The notes under the pieces are model-generated. The model had not been told where the DNA came from. It saw nothing but the letters and a program-made list of their open reading frames with translations, and did no database searches. This document shows positions 16,343 to 24,655 of a stretch of 36,319 bases of DNA, piece by piece. Position 1 is the stretch's first letter. Each line of letters begins with the position of its first letter. Source of the DNA: Phycisphaerae bacterium. Lineage in GTDB: Bacteria; Planctomycetota; Phycisphaerae; UBA1845; PWPN01. A program made the position numbers and the translations under genes. The stretch is taken from contig JAAXZI010000211.1 of assembly GCA_012719955.1 (NCBI GenBank), positions 1 through 36,319 of the forward strand. Direction: 5' to 3'.

Positions 16343-17044
16343 ATGTTGATTTCGGATCTTCTTAGCAAGGTCGGCCGCCACAAGCGCAGCAAGCGCATTG
16401 GCCGCGGTATCGGCTCGGGTCATGGCAAGACCGCCGGCCGCGGAACCAAGGGCATGGGGGCGCACTCGTCGGACCGGCCTCACCGGATGAATGAAGGCGG
16501 CCAGATGCCGCTGTTCCGCCGCATTCCCAAACGCGGCTTTTCCAACGCCCAGTTCCGGACCGAGTACCAGGTGGTCAATCTCCGGACGCTCGAGGAACGG
16601 TTCGAGAACGGGGCCCGTGTGACGGCCCAGGCCTTGAAGGACATGGGCCTGATCCATGACGCCAGCGGCCCGGTGAAGATCCTGGGCACCGGCGAGCTGA
16701 CCAAGAAGCTGGACGTCGAGGCTACCGCCTTCAGCGCGTCGGCGGCCGAGAAAATCGCCCGCGCCGGCGGCGAAGCCCGCCAGTCGACGGATGCGCTGCC
16801 GAAGCTGAAGACGGCGTCGAAGAAAGAAAAGGCTGCCAAGCGGAAAGCCAGGCTTGAGCGAGCGGCGGCGGAGCAGGCGGCGGCCCGCGAGAAGCTTCTC
16901 GCGGAGCAGGCGGCGGCCCGGGAAGAGGCCCGCGCGACCAGAAAGGCCGCCAAGAAGGAAGCCGCGGCCCCCGCCGAGCCGGAGGCTGGCGAGAAGAAGA
17001 AGAAAGGGAAGAAGGAGCAAGGCGGCAAAACAGAGAAGTCCTGA
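16343..17044 (+). CDS. rplO: 50S ribosomal protein L15 with long C-terminal tail
   Basis: 233 residues against about 145-150 normally. The L15 core is plain: RSKRIGRGIGSGHGKTAGRG, then MPLFRRIPKRGFSNAQF, then VKILGTGELTKKLDVEATAF. From about residue 147 an Ala/Lys/Glu/Arg-rich tail runs to the end, with repeats such as EQAAAREKLLAEQAAAREEA and a Lys-rich close; it should be helical or coiled-coil. The tail is in frame without break. 55 nt before secY. Confidence 0.94.
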   Translation: MLISDLLSKVGRHKRSKRIGRGIGSGHGKTAGRGTKGMGAHSSDRPHRMNEGGQMPLFRRIPKRGFSNAQFRTEYQVVNLRTLEERFENGARVTAQALKDMGLIHDASGPVKILGTGELTKKLDVEATAFSASAAEKIARAGGEARQSTDALPKLKTASKKEKAAKRKARLERAAAEQAAAREKLLAEQAAAREEARATRKAAKKEAAAPAEPEAGEKKKKGKKEQGGKTEKS

Positions 17045-17099
17045 CACCGTGCCGGCGGCGCCGGCAGCGCGGGCGGGAGGCCTGCGACTGGGGTGACGA

Positions 17100-18443
17100 A
17101 TGTTTAGCACGTTAGCGAACATCTTCCGGATTCCGGAACTGCGGCGGAAGTTGATCTTCACGATCGGTCTGCTGATCATCTACCGGCTGGGCTACTATGT
17201 CCCGCTGCCGGGGATTGACCAGTCGTACATGGCCGAGCAGATGCAACGCGAGAGCGAGCAGCAGAGCGGCTTCGGCCAGTTGGCCGCGGCCTTCTCCATG
17301 TTCACGGGCGGTGCGCTGCACCAGAGTACGATCTTCGGCCTGGGAATCATGCCGTACATTTCGGCGAGCATTATTTTCCAGCTCCTGGCCACCGTGCTCC
17401 CGGCGCTGGAGAAGTTGCAGAAAGAAGGCGAGACCGGCCGGAAGAAAATCAACGAATACACCCGCTACGCGACGGTGGCTCTATGCCTGATCCAGGCCAC
17501 GTTCTGGATCAACTGGACGCGCGGCAATCAATTTGTCTACCCCGAATTTCGGGATTCGATGGCCTTCTGGATGATGGGTGTGCTGGGTCTGACCACCGGC
17601 ACCATCTTCCTGATGTGGTTGGGCGAGCAGATCGACGAGTACGGCATCGGCAACGGCATCAGCCTCATCATTATGGCTGGCATCGTGGCCCGGCTGCCCA
17701 ACGCCGTGATCGAGGTTTACCGGCGGGTCAGCTTCCAGGGCTCCGAGACGGGCATGGCCGCCATGACGCCGTTCAAGATCGTTTTTGTGATCGCGGCGTT
17801 TGTGGCCGTGGTGGCGGCGACCATCCTCATCACCCAGGCCCAGCGGCGGATCCCGATTCAGCAGGCCAAGCATACCCGCGGCCGGCGCGTGCTGGGCGGG
17901 CAGCGTCAGTACCTGCCCCTGCGGGTCAATCACGGCGGCGTCATGCCGATCATCTTCGCCAGCTCGCTGATGATCTTCCCGGGCGTCGTGTTCAACTGGC
18001 TGTCCAACGCCACCGGCAGTGGTATCGTGCGGCGGTTGGCGGACGCCTTCCAGCATGACAGCTTCCTGTATGTGGTGTGCTACATCGCGATGGTGTACTT
18101 CTTCGCCTACTTCTGGACGGCGGTTCAGTTCCAGCCCAAGGAGATGGCCAACAACCTGCGCGATTACGGCAGCTTTATCCCGGGCCTGCGGCCCGGCAAG
18201 CGTACGGCCGATTACCTCGAAAGGGTCATGGGCCGGATTACCTACGTGGGCGCGTCGTTCCTGGCGTTGATCGCGATTATCCCGCAGGTGGTGGCTTATA
18301 AGCTCCAGATTCCGTGGGAGATCTCGGCCTTCCTGGGCGGGACGGGATTGCTGATCGTGGTCAGCGTGTGCCTGGACGTGGTCCAGCGGATCGAGGCGAA
18401 CCTGGTGATGCGCAATTACAAGGGCTTCCTCAGCGAGGATTGA
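17100..18443 (+). CDS. secY: Protein translocase subunit SecY
   Basis: 447 residues, ten membrane segments. It starts with IFRIPELRRKLIFTIGLLII, has the plug/TM2 region (GLGIMPYISASIIFQLL), the TM4-5 GEQIDEYGIGNGISLIIMAG, the cytoplasmic loop AQRRIPIQQAKHTRGRRVLG, and VNHGGVMPIIFASSLM. Forms the SecYEG channel. It follows rplO as in most spc operons. Confidence 0.96.
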   Translation: MFSTLANIFRIPELRRKLIFTIGLLIIYRLGYYVPLPGIDQSYMAEQMQRESEQQSGFGQLAAAFSMFTGGALHQSTIFGLGIMPYISASIIFQLLATVLPALEKLQKEGETGRKKINEYTRYATVALCLIQATFWINWTRGNQFVYPEFRDSMAFWMMGVLGLTTGTIFLMWLGEQIDEYGIGNGISLIIMAGIVARLPNAVIEVYRRVSFQGSETGMAAMTPFKIVFVIAAFVAVVAATILITQAQRRIPIQQAKHTRGRRVLGGQRQYLPLRVNHGGVMPIIFASSLMIFPGVVFNWLSNATGSGIVRRLADAFQHDSFLYVVCYIAMVYFFAYFWTAVQFQPKEMANNLRDYGSFIPGLRPGKRTADYLERVMGRITYVGASFLALIAIIPQVVAYKLQIPWEISAFLGGTGLLIVVSVCLDVVQRIEANLVMRNYKGFLSED

Positions 18444-18534
18444 GCCCTGTTGGGGCGGTTGTCTGGCCGCCCCGGGTCAGGTCGGTATGGGGTGCGATCC
18501 GGGCACTCCAGCCGGCGAGCTTTGAGGCGGTTTG

Positions 18535-19203
18535 ATGAACATTGTCCTGCTCGGTCCTCCGGGTGCCGGCAAAGGCACGCAGGCCCAGCGCCTGGGCCGG
18601 GCACTCCAGCTTCAGCACCTCTCCAGCGGAGACGTGCTGCGTGCCGAGCGGGCCAGTGGGACGGAGTTGGGCCGGCAGGTGGCCGCGATCATGGACGCGG
18701 GCGCGCTGGTGCCCGATCCGGTGATTGTGGAAGTGATGCTTGCCCGGGTGCTGAGCCTGCCCGAGGAGTTCAAGGGTGTCCTGCTGGATGGGTTCCCGCG
18801 AACGTTGGGTCAGGCCCGCAGCCTGGATGAGGCCCTTGAGAAGGCCGGGCGGAAGATCGATGGGGTGGTCCTGCTGAAGGTCCCGGACGAGGTGATCGTC
18901 GAGCGGATCAGCGGCCGGCTCAGTTGTCCGCAGTGCGGCGCGATCTACCACGAGAAGGTCCAGCCGCCGCGGGTGGCGGGAAAATGTGACCGGGATGGTG
19001 CGGCGCTGGTGCACCGTCCGGACGACCGGCCAGAGGTGGTCCGGGAGAGACTGGCCGCCTATCACCAGCAGACCGCTCCGCTGGCGGATTATTACCGTGG
19101 GCGGGGCGTATTGGCGGAAGTGCCCGGTGATCAGCCCATTGAGAAGGTTGAAGAGCAATTGCTGGCCATCGGCCAAAGCATCATTAAAAAGGCGAGTTCG
19201 TGA
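18535..19203 (+). CDS. adk: Adenylate kinase
   Basis: 222 residues. Catalyses ATP + AMP = 2 ADP. P-loop GPPGAGKGT (7-15), LLDGFPRTLGQA (83-94), and a LID domain with a metal site of Cys131, Cys134, Cys151 and Asp154 (CPQC and CDRD), the zinc-type LID found in many bacteria. ATG 18535 gives the standard MNIVLLGPPG start. The 91-nt gap after secY shows no gene. Overlaps map by 4 nt. Confidence 0.95.
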   Translation: MNIVLLGPPGAGKGTQAQRLGRALQLQHLSSGDVLRAERASGTELGRQVAAIMDAGALVPDPVIVEVMLARVLSLPEEFKGVLLDGFPRTLGQARSLDEALEKAGRKIDGVVLLKVPDEVIVERISGRLSCPQCGAIYHEKVQPPRVAGKCDRDGAALVHRPDDRPEVVRERLAAYHQQTAPLADYYRGRGVLAEVPGDQPIEKVEEQLLAIGQSIIKKASS

Positions 19204-20009
19204 GGAGCCTGTTTCGAAGAAGACGTGGGGCGATTGAGCTCAAGACGCCCGAGCAGATTGAACTGATGCGTCAGGCCGGGCGCCTCGTGCATGAAGTGCT
19301 CGTCAAAATGCATGAGATGGTTCGCCCCGGCATCACGACTCGCGAGTTAAACGAGGTGGCGGAAGAGATGATCCGCCGGGCCGGGGCGGTGGCCCTGTTC
19401 CGGGGTGTGAAGAGCCAGCATTCGAAGTTCCCGTTCCCGTCGGCCCTGTGCACGAGCGTGAACAGCCAGGTGGTCCACGGCATTCCGTCGGACCGTAAGC
19501 TTGAGCCGGGCGACGTGGTGAGTGTAGATTGTGGAGTGCGTCTGAACGGGTTTTGTGGCGACAGTGCGACTACAATACCTGTCGGCCCTATAACGGATGA
19601 GGTGCAGCGACTGCTGACCGTGACGCGGGAGGCTCTGGATATCGCTATCTCCCGGATTCGTCCGAACCGCTGGTGGAGCGACGTGGCCGCAGCTATGCAG
19701 GAACACGTTGAATCCGCCGGCTTCTCGGTCGTGCGGGAGTTTGTCGGTCACGGCATCGGGAGGGAGATGCACGAGGAGCCCAAGGTTCCCAATTACGTGG
19801 ACCGGAAGGAGAGCAAGGAGGATTTCCTGCTGCTGAAAGGCATGACTCTGGCGGTGGAACCCATGGTGAACCAGGGGACGCCGGAGGTGGAGTACGAGGA
19901 CGATACCGGCTGGCCGGTGGTGGCCAGGGACCGCCGGTATTCCGCTCATTTTGAGCACACCATTGCGGTGACGGCCAATGGGGCGGAAGTGTTGACGGAC
20001 GGGCGGTAA
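19200..20009 (+). CDS. map: Methionine aminopeptidase, type I
   Basis: 269 residues. Removes the initiator Met from nascent proteins. Metal ligands Asp110 (VSVDCG), Asp121 (GDSATT), His184 (FVGHGIGREMHE), Glu220 (AVEPM) and Glu252 (FEHT), with catalytic His93 (VVHGIP), are all present. A short basic stretch (RSLFRRRRG) precedes the fold. GTG 19200 overlaps the adk stop (GTGA), implying coupling. Confidence 0.95.
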   Translation: MRSLFRRRRGAIELKTPEQIELMRQAGRLVHEVLVKMHEMVRPGITTRELNEVAEEMIRRAGAVALFRGVKSQHSKFPFPSALCTSVNSQVVHGIPSDRKLEPGDVVSVDCGVRLNGFCGDSATTIPVGPITDEVQRLLTVTREALDIAISRIRPNRWWSDVAAAMQEHVESAGFSVVREFVGHGIGREMHEEPKVPNYVDRKESKEDFLLLKGMTLAVEPMVNQGTPEVEYEDDTGWPVVARDRRYSAHFEHTIAVTANGAEVLTDGR

Positions 20010-20197
20010 TGGTGGGCCACCATTGTGCGCCACGGCTCCCGGCTGGTGGTGAGCCGCGTGGCACTGCTCTTGGGCAGTGGTAAATACGAATGGGTTTCCA
20101 GGAACCACGGCTCAAGAGCCGTGGGTACAAAGGTCGCAGTGGGGCACACGGTTCCCCGCGGCACAGCGGAACCCGGAGAGTGGCGGAGGTTAGGGTT
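20010..20197. other. Repeat-rich gap between map and rpmJ; no infA
   Basis: The 188-nt gap holds several small palindromes: CACTGCTCTTGGGCAGTG (20068-20085), CCACGGCTCAAGAGCCGTGG (20105-20124) and GGTTCCCCGCGGCACAGCGGAACC (20151-20174). Translation initiation factor IF-1 (infA), usually found between map and rpmJ, is not encoded here in any frame. GGAGG near 20184 belongs to rpmJ. Confidence 0.6.
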
Positions 20198-20311
20198 ATG
20201 AAAGTGCGAAGCAGTGTCCGGCGGATCTGTGAGAACTGCAAGATCATCCGTCGCCGCGGCGTGGTGCGGGTCATCTGCACGAACCCGCGACACAAGCAGA
20301 GGCAGGGATAG
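20198..20311 (+). CDS. rpmJ: 50S ribosomal protein L36, zinc-binding form
   Basis: 37 residues. [20 protein letters not shown] is diagnostic; Cys11, Cys14, Cys27 and His32 form the zinc site. ATG 20198 has GGAGG 9 nt upstream. A longer frame from 20090 runs through repeats and is not real. Confidence 0.95.
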   Translation: MKVRSSVRRICENCKIIRRRGVVRVICTNPRHKQRQG

Positions 20312-20329
20312 AACGAGATGGGTTTGCGG

Positions 20330-20405
20330 TTTCCAGTCTCCAGTCTTCCGTTGGATGACCAGGCACTGGCAACTGGCAACTCGAAACTGGTTACTGGTAA
20401 CTGGA
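20330..20405 (+). repeat. Heptamer array, inverted (unit AACTGGN)
   Basis: The left arm has TTTCCAGTCTCCAGTCTTCC (20330-20349). The right arm has six in-phase heptamers CACTGGC, AACTGGC, AACTCGA, AACTGGT, TACTGGT, AACTGGA (20364-20405). CCAGT in the left arm pairs with ACTGG in the right. The array ends on the AGGAG Shine-Dalgarno of rpsM. Confidence 0.8.
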
Positions 20406-20416
20406 AGGAGTAAGCC

Positions 20417-20806
20417 GTGCCGCGTATTGCTGGCGTGGATGTACCCAACGACAAGCGGATCGAGGTCGGCCTGCAGTATATCTACGGAATCGGGCCGTAC
20501 CTCGCGAAGGTGGTATTGAAAGAGGCGGGTATCAACCCGGATACCCGGGCCAAGAACCTGACCGAGGATGAGGTAGCCCGGATTGCGGCCGTGATCGACC
20601 GACAGCTCGTGGTCGAGGGGCAGCTCCGGCGGCAGATTCAACAGCATATTGCCCGTCTGAAGGACATCGGCTGTTACCGGGGGCTCCGGCATCGCCGTGG
20701 TCTGCCCTGTCGGGGCCAGCGCACGCGGTCGAACGCCCGCACGCGCAAGGGGCCGCGGAAGACGGTGGCCGGCAAGAAGGGTGTGAAGGAGATGCATCGT
20801 GGCTAA
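20417..20806 (+). CDS. rpsM: 30S ribosomal protein S13
   Basis: 129 residues. [39 protein letters not shown], and [20 protein letters not shown] with the basic end are diagnostic. GTG 20417 follows AGGAG by 6 nt. Its end overlaps rpsK by 8 nt. Confidence 0.96.
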   Translation: MPRIAGVDVPNDKRIEVGLQYIYGIGPYLAKVVLKEAGINPDTRAKNLTEDEVARIAAVIDRQLVVEGQLRRQIQQHIARLKDIGCYRGLRHRRGLPCRGQRTRSNARTRKGPRKTVAGKKGVKEMHRG

Positions 20807-21185
20807 ATCGACAGGCGGCAAGAAGAAGGCCCGGCGAAGCGTGGCTCGGGGGATCGCCTTCATCAAGGCGACCTTCAACAACACGCAGATCACGATCACG
20901 GACACCGCCGGCGAGGTGCTGTGCTGGTCCTCGGCCGGCACGGTCGGCTTCAAGGGCACCCGCAAGAGCACGCCCTTCGCGGCCCAGCGGGCGGCGGAGA
21001 CCGTGGCGGCGGCGGCCAAGAAGTTTGGCCTGACCGAAGTGGAAGTTCGTGTGAAGGGGCCGGGGGCCGGGCGCGAGCCGGCCATTACCGCCCTGCAGGC
21101 GGCGGGCTTGCGGATCCAGTCCATCGAGGACACCACGCCCTTGCCGCATAACGGCTGCCGGCCGGCCAAGAAGCGGCGCGTTTAG
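20799..21185 (+). CDS. rpsK: 30S ribosomal protein S11
   Basis: 128 residues. [58 protein letters not shown], and the [15 protein letters not shown] end mark the family. GTG 20799 lies inside the rpsM end, so the pair is probably coupled in translation. Confidence 0.96.
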   Translation: MAKSTGGKKKARRSVARGIAFIKATFNNTQITITDTAGEVLCWSSAGTVGFKGTRKSTPFAAQRAAETVAAAAKKFGLTEVEVRVKGPGAGREPAITALQAAGLRIQSIEDTTPLPHNGCRPAKKRRV

Positions 21186-21193
21186 TTGGAGTT

Positions 21194-21214
21194 GTCAGGG
21201 TTCAGGGTTCGGGA
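21194..21214 (+). repeat. Short heptamer array (unit NTCAGGG)
   Basis: Three in-phase heptamers GTCAGGG, TTCAGGG, TTCGGGA, with no opposite arm nearby. It is the smallest locus of the period-7 class and lies in the 138-nt rpsK-rpsD gap, which otherwise shows only GC-rich sequence. Confidence 0.45.
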
Positions 21215-21323
21215 CAGGATGCCGGGCCCCGACGGGAACACGGACGAGCGAAAACAGGGACAGCGGGCCGCGCGGCGGCCGCGATTCAGTCGGGCGCTTC
21301 AGGACCCCGGCGAGGAACGATAG

Positions 21324-21956
21324 ATGTCGAGATACATTGGTCCGGTTTGCCGGCAGTGCCGGCGCGAAGGAATCAAGCTGATGCTCAAGGGCATTCGCTG
21401 CGAAACGGCGAAGTGCCCGATGGAGAAGCAGTGGCGGTCGAACCCTCCGGGCATGCACGCCTGGCGTCGCGGCAAGGGCAGCGGCTATGCCCTTCGTTTG
21501 CGCGAAAAGCAGAAGGTTAAGCGCTTCTACGGCGTGCTCGAGAAGCAGTTCATGCTGCTCTTCCGGCAGGCGGAGCGTTCCAAGGAGAACACCGGAACGG
21601 CCATGCTGCAGCTTCTCGAACGGCGGCTGGACAACGTGGTTTGCAAGGCCGGTTTCGCACCGTCGCGCAAATCCGCCCGGGTCATGATCACCCAGGGGCA
21701 CATTTACGTGAACGGTCGCCGCGTGGATCGGCCGAGCTTTATGATCAATGTCGGCGACAAGATTTCCGTGAAGCCCAGTGATAAGAGCCGGGCGCTGGCC
21801 AAGCGCCATCTCGAGTTGATTGGCGACCGTCCACCGCAGCCCTGGATCCAGCGCGATTCCGAGAGGCTGGAGGCGGTGGTGGTGACGCTGCCGTCCCGCG
21901 ACGACGTGCAGATTCCGGTCGAAGAGCAGTTGATCGTCGAAATGTGCAGCCGGTGA
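21324..21956 (+). CDS. rpsD: 30S ribosomal protein S4, zinc-binding form
   Basis: 210 residues. Cys9, Cys12, Cys26 and Cys31 at the N-terminus form the zinc knuckle of the C+ form. LLERRLDNVVCKAGFAPSRK, ITQGHIYVNGRRVDRPSFMI (S4 domain) and the PVEEQLIVEMCSR end are typical. In E. coli S4 represses the alpha operon. Confidence 0.96.
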   Translation: MSRYIGPVCRQCRREGIKLMLKGIRCETAKCPMEKQWRSNPPGMHAWRRGKGSGYALRLREKQKVKRFYGVLEKQFMLLFRQAERSKENTGTAMLQLLERRLDNVVCKAGFAPSRKSARVMITQGHIYVNGRRVDRPSFMINVGDKISVKPSDKSRALAKRHLELIGDRPPQPWIQRDSERLEAVVVTLPSRDDVQIPVEEQLIVEMCSR

Positions 21957-21983
21957 CGATGCGGTTTGTGTGGAGGAATGTCA

Positions 21984-23087
21984 ATGCGAATCAGATGGCG
22001 CGGCCTTGAGCTGCCGACCCAGGTCGTTCGCGACGAGACGATCAGCACCGATACGTATGCGCGACTGATCATCGAGCCTTTCGAGCGCGGCTTCGGGACC
22101 ACGATTGGAAACAGTCTCCGGCGGATTCTCTTGTCGAGCCTGGAGGGCGCGGCGGTGACCAAGGTGCGCATCGCCGGGGCCAGCCACGAGTTCATGAGCC
22201 TGCCGGGCGTCATGGAAGATGTCACCGATATCATTTTGAACATCAAGCGCCTGGTCATCCAGTTTGACGGCGAAGGCGAGAAGACCATGCGGCTGGTGCG
22301 CCGCGGACCGGGCGAGGTGTATGCCCGGGATATCCAGGCCGATCCGTCGATCACCATTGTCAACACCGGGCAACTGATTGCGACTCTGAGCGAGCCGGTC
22401 GAACTGGCCATCGATTTCTGGGTCAGCAGCGGCCGGGGCTATCGAACCTCCGACGAGAACCAGGATACCGATGAACTGGGCGTGATCGCGGTGGACTCGG
22501 TGTTCTCACCGGTGACCCGCGTACGCTACAAGACCGAAGACACCCGCGTCGGGCAGCGCACCAATTATGACCGCCTGATTCTGGAGATCTGGACCAAGGG
22601 CACCATTCGTCCGGAAGACGCCCTGGTTGAAGCCGCCAAGATCATGCGCAAGCATCTCAACCCGTTCCTGCAGTACCGGGAACTGGGCGAGGAAACGGTT
22701 TCGGCGGACGTGCCGGCCGAGCCGGTGGCCTCGAACGTCATGGACAAGGCCCTCCAGGAGCGGCTGTCCATGCCCATCTCGCAGTTGGATCTGTCCGTGC
22801 GGGCGAGCAACTGCCTGGCTTCGGCCAAGGTCACGACAGTGGGCGAGTTGGCCCGGATGACGGAAGCGGATCTGCTCAAGGTGCGCAGCTTTGGTCGGAC
22901 CTCCCTGCGTGAGGTGAAGCGTAAGCTGGCCGATCTGGGGCTGAGCCTGGGTATGGGCGCCGGCGGACAGCCGGATCAGGGCTCCGGCGGATCTCTGGGT
23001 GAGGATGATTTCCCTGAAGACGGCGGCCCTGGCGATGGCCAGAACAGTCCCGTTCCGGCTGGTGCCGGCGGGGCGGGTGTAGGCTGA
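21984..23087 (+). CDS. rpoA: RNA polymerase alpha subunit
   Basis: 367 residues. The N-terminal dimerisation domain (PFERGFGTTIGNSLRRILLS) and C-terminal domain (about 265-325) are intact, followed by about 43 residues rich in Gly, Pro, Asp and Glu. In the CTD, Arg273, Asn276 and Cys277 match the DNA-contact residues of E. coli (R265, N268, C269), but the Lys271 equivalent is Ala279 and Lys298 is Thr306. ATG 21984 has GGAGGA 6 nt upstream; ATG 21978 would have no spacing. Confidence 0.96.
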   Translation: MRIRWRGLELPTQVVRDETISTDTYARLIIEPFERGFGTTIGNSLRRILLSSLEGAAVTKVRIAGASHEFMSLPGVMEDVTDIILNIKRLVIQFDGEGEKTMRLVRRGPGEVYARDIQADPSITIVNTGQLIATLSEPVELAIDFWVSSGRGYRTSDENQDTDELGVIAVDSVFSPVTRVRYKTEDTRVGQRTNYDRLILEIWTKGTIRPEDALVEAAKIMRKHLNPFLQYRELGEETVSADVPAEPVASNVMDKALQERLSMPISQLDLSVRASNCLASAKVTTVGELARMTEADLLKVRSFGRTSLREVKRKLADLGLSLGMGAGGQPDQGSGGSLGEDDFPEDGGPGDGQNSPVPAGAGGAGVG

Positions 23088-23220
23088 GAGGTTGTTGGTT
23101 TGGTTTCATGACGGCCGGCCCCGGCGCCGGCCGTTTGTGGCGGGAGATTTACGGCCGGTATGAGAGGCCGACCGCCGCATTGGGGCGGTGAAGTAATCCC
23201 CACGAGCGTGGAGTTGTGTG

Positions 23221-23892
23221 ATGAGGCATCGGGTTGCAGGTAAACAACTGAGTCGAACCAAGGAGCACCGTCTGGCGCTCCGCAGGAATATGGCCCAGAG
23301 CCTGTTCGAGCACGGACAGATCGAGACCACGCTCGTAAAGGCCAAGCAGCTTCGGCCGTGGGTCGAGCGGCTGATCACCCTGGCACGCGAGGCCCGTGCG
23401 GGCAGCCTGGCGGCCCGGCAGCGGCTGGAGAGGCTGATGGGCGATCGGGCGGTGATTCCGGCCGAGCATCAGGAGGAATACGATTCCATGTCCGACGCGG
23501 ACCGGCAGCGGGTGCTGCGGTCGCGGAGCGGGCGACGGTATCGGCTGGGTCAGCCCCGGGCTGGTCAGAAGTGGACGGCCATGTCCATCATTCACCATCT
23601 GATCACCAACGTGGCGGGTGAATTCGAGGATCGGCCGGGCGGCTATACGCGGGTGATCAAGCTCGGACGCTATGGCAAGAACGATGCCGCACCCAAGGCG
23701 GTGCTGCAGCTTGTTGGCCGGGAGGAATCCCCCGGCACCGTGACGCGTCCTGAGAAGACGGCTCGCAAACGCCGGACGGAGCGCCGCTATGCGGCCGCGG
23801 CCAAGGCCATCCGTCGTCCGGGTCGGGGTGGCGAGCAAGCTGCCGCCGCTCCCCAGGCATCCGAGCCTGCGGGCGAGGAAGCGGCCCAGTAG
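23221..23892 (+). CDS. rplQ: 50S ribosomal protein L17 with C-terminal tail
   Basis: 223 residues, far longer than the usual 120-130. MRHRVAGKQLSRTKEHRLAL, then RRNMAQSLFEHGQIETTLVK and ARELRPW-like AKQLRPWVERLITLAR are diagnostic; GGYTRVIKLGRYGKNDAAP follows. There is an insertion before that segment and a basic then Ala/Glu-rich tail after about residue 170. GTG 23218, one codon earlier, is an alternative start. Last gene of the ribosomal cluster. Confidence 0.93.
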   Translation: MRHRVAGKQLSRTKEHRLALRRNMAQSLFEHGQIETTLVKAKQLRPWVERLITLAREARAGSLAARQRLERLMGDRAVIPAEHQEEYDSMSDADRQRVLRSRSGRRYRLGQPRAGQKWTAMSIIHHLITNVAGEFEDRPGGYTRVIKLGRYGKNDAAPKAVLQLVGREESPGTVTRPEKTARKRRTERRYAAAAKAIRRPGRGGEQAAAAPQASEPAGEEAAQ

Positions 23893-23935
23893 GCATCCGA
23901 TGGGTGCGTGACTCGAAACTAATCGGAATTGGGAC

Positions 23936-23966
23936 ATGGGCAAGCCGCTGGGCTTGCCCATTTCTG
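23936..23966 (+). terminator. Probable terminator after rplQ
   Basis: An 11-bp perfect stem ATGGGCAAGCC / GGCTTGCCCAT with a GCTG loop is followed by TTCTGTT, a weak T tract. It is placed 44 nt after rplQ and before the HIT gene, fitting the end of the ribosomal transcript. Confidence 0.65.
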
Positions 23967-23996
23967 TTGCAAGACTGATCGGTATGGAGGCATCGC

Positions 23997-24419
23997 ATGT
24001 CTGACGCGAGTTGCATCTTCTGTCGGATTGGGAAAGGCGAGATCCCTTCGATGAAGGTGTTTGAGGATGATGCCACCCTGGCGTTCCTCGACATCAACCC
24101 GTTGGCGGAGGGGCACTTGCTGATTATCCCCAAAGTCCATCGCGAACGGTTGGAAGAGATGAGTCCGGACGAGGTGGCGGCGGTAACCCGTCATCTTCCG
24201 CGGCTTGGGCGTGCGGTCATGGCTGCGACGGGGGCACAGGCTTATAACGTGCTGCAAAATAACGGCGCGGCCGCGCAGCAGTCCGTCGGGCACGTTCATT
24301 TTCACATTATTCCTCGTCGGGAGGGCGACTCGCTGGGCTATCGTTGGCCGGCGGGGAGTTATCCGGCCGGTCGGGGAGAGGAACTGCGGAAGGCGGTTAT
24401 CGCCGCCTTGGGCGCCTGA
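23997..24419 (+). CDS. HIT family nucleotide-binding protein (Hint-like)
   Basis: 140 residues. CIFCRIGKGEIPSMKVFEDD, then FLDINPLAEGHLLIIPKVH, and the histidine triad GHVHFHIIPRR near the end mark the HIT superfamily, probably the purine nucleoside phosphoramidase (Hint/HinT) branch; Cys6 and Cys9 resemble the metal-binding pair seen in some members. ATG 23997. After it, CCGGACCA / TGGTCCGG (24501-24524) could form a hairpin. Confidence 0.9.
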   Translation: MSDASCIFCRIGKGEIPSMKVFEDDATLAFLDINPLAEGHLLIIPKVHRERLEEMSPDEVAAVTRHLPRLGRAVMAATGAQAYNVLQNNGAAAQQSVGHVHFHIIPRREGDSLGYRWPAGSYPAGRGEELRKAVIAALGA

Positions 24420-24526
24420 AGTTCGGGAGACTGTCTTCGGCGATTCGGTCGTGGCGGCCACGCCTCTGGGGGCGGCGGTTATGAGGCTGGCTTCCGGTTG
24501 CCGGACCACGTGAAGTTGGTCCGGGC

Positions 24527-24555
24527 TTGACTCCGCGAGGCAGTCTTATCATTAT
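24527..24555 (+). promoter_or_regulatory. Probable sigma70-type promoter of the glycosyltransferase gene
   Basis: TTGACT (24527-24532, 5/6) and CATTAT (24550-24555, 4/6) are 17 nt apart. This places transcription start near 24562 and supports the downstream ATG at 24656 as the true start of the next gene. Confidence 0.55.
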
Positions 24556-24655
24556 CAGTGCTGAGGGTTTCCGACCGGCGTTCATAGTCGTATCGCCGGG
24601 AGGGGGGACGGAACCGTCTCGTTGCGGGAGCGGCAGCCGGGGTGTCGATGAGACT

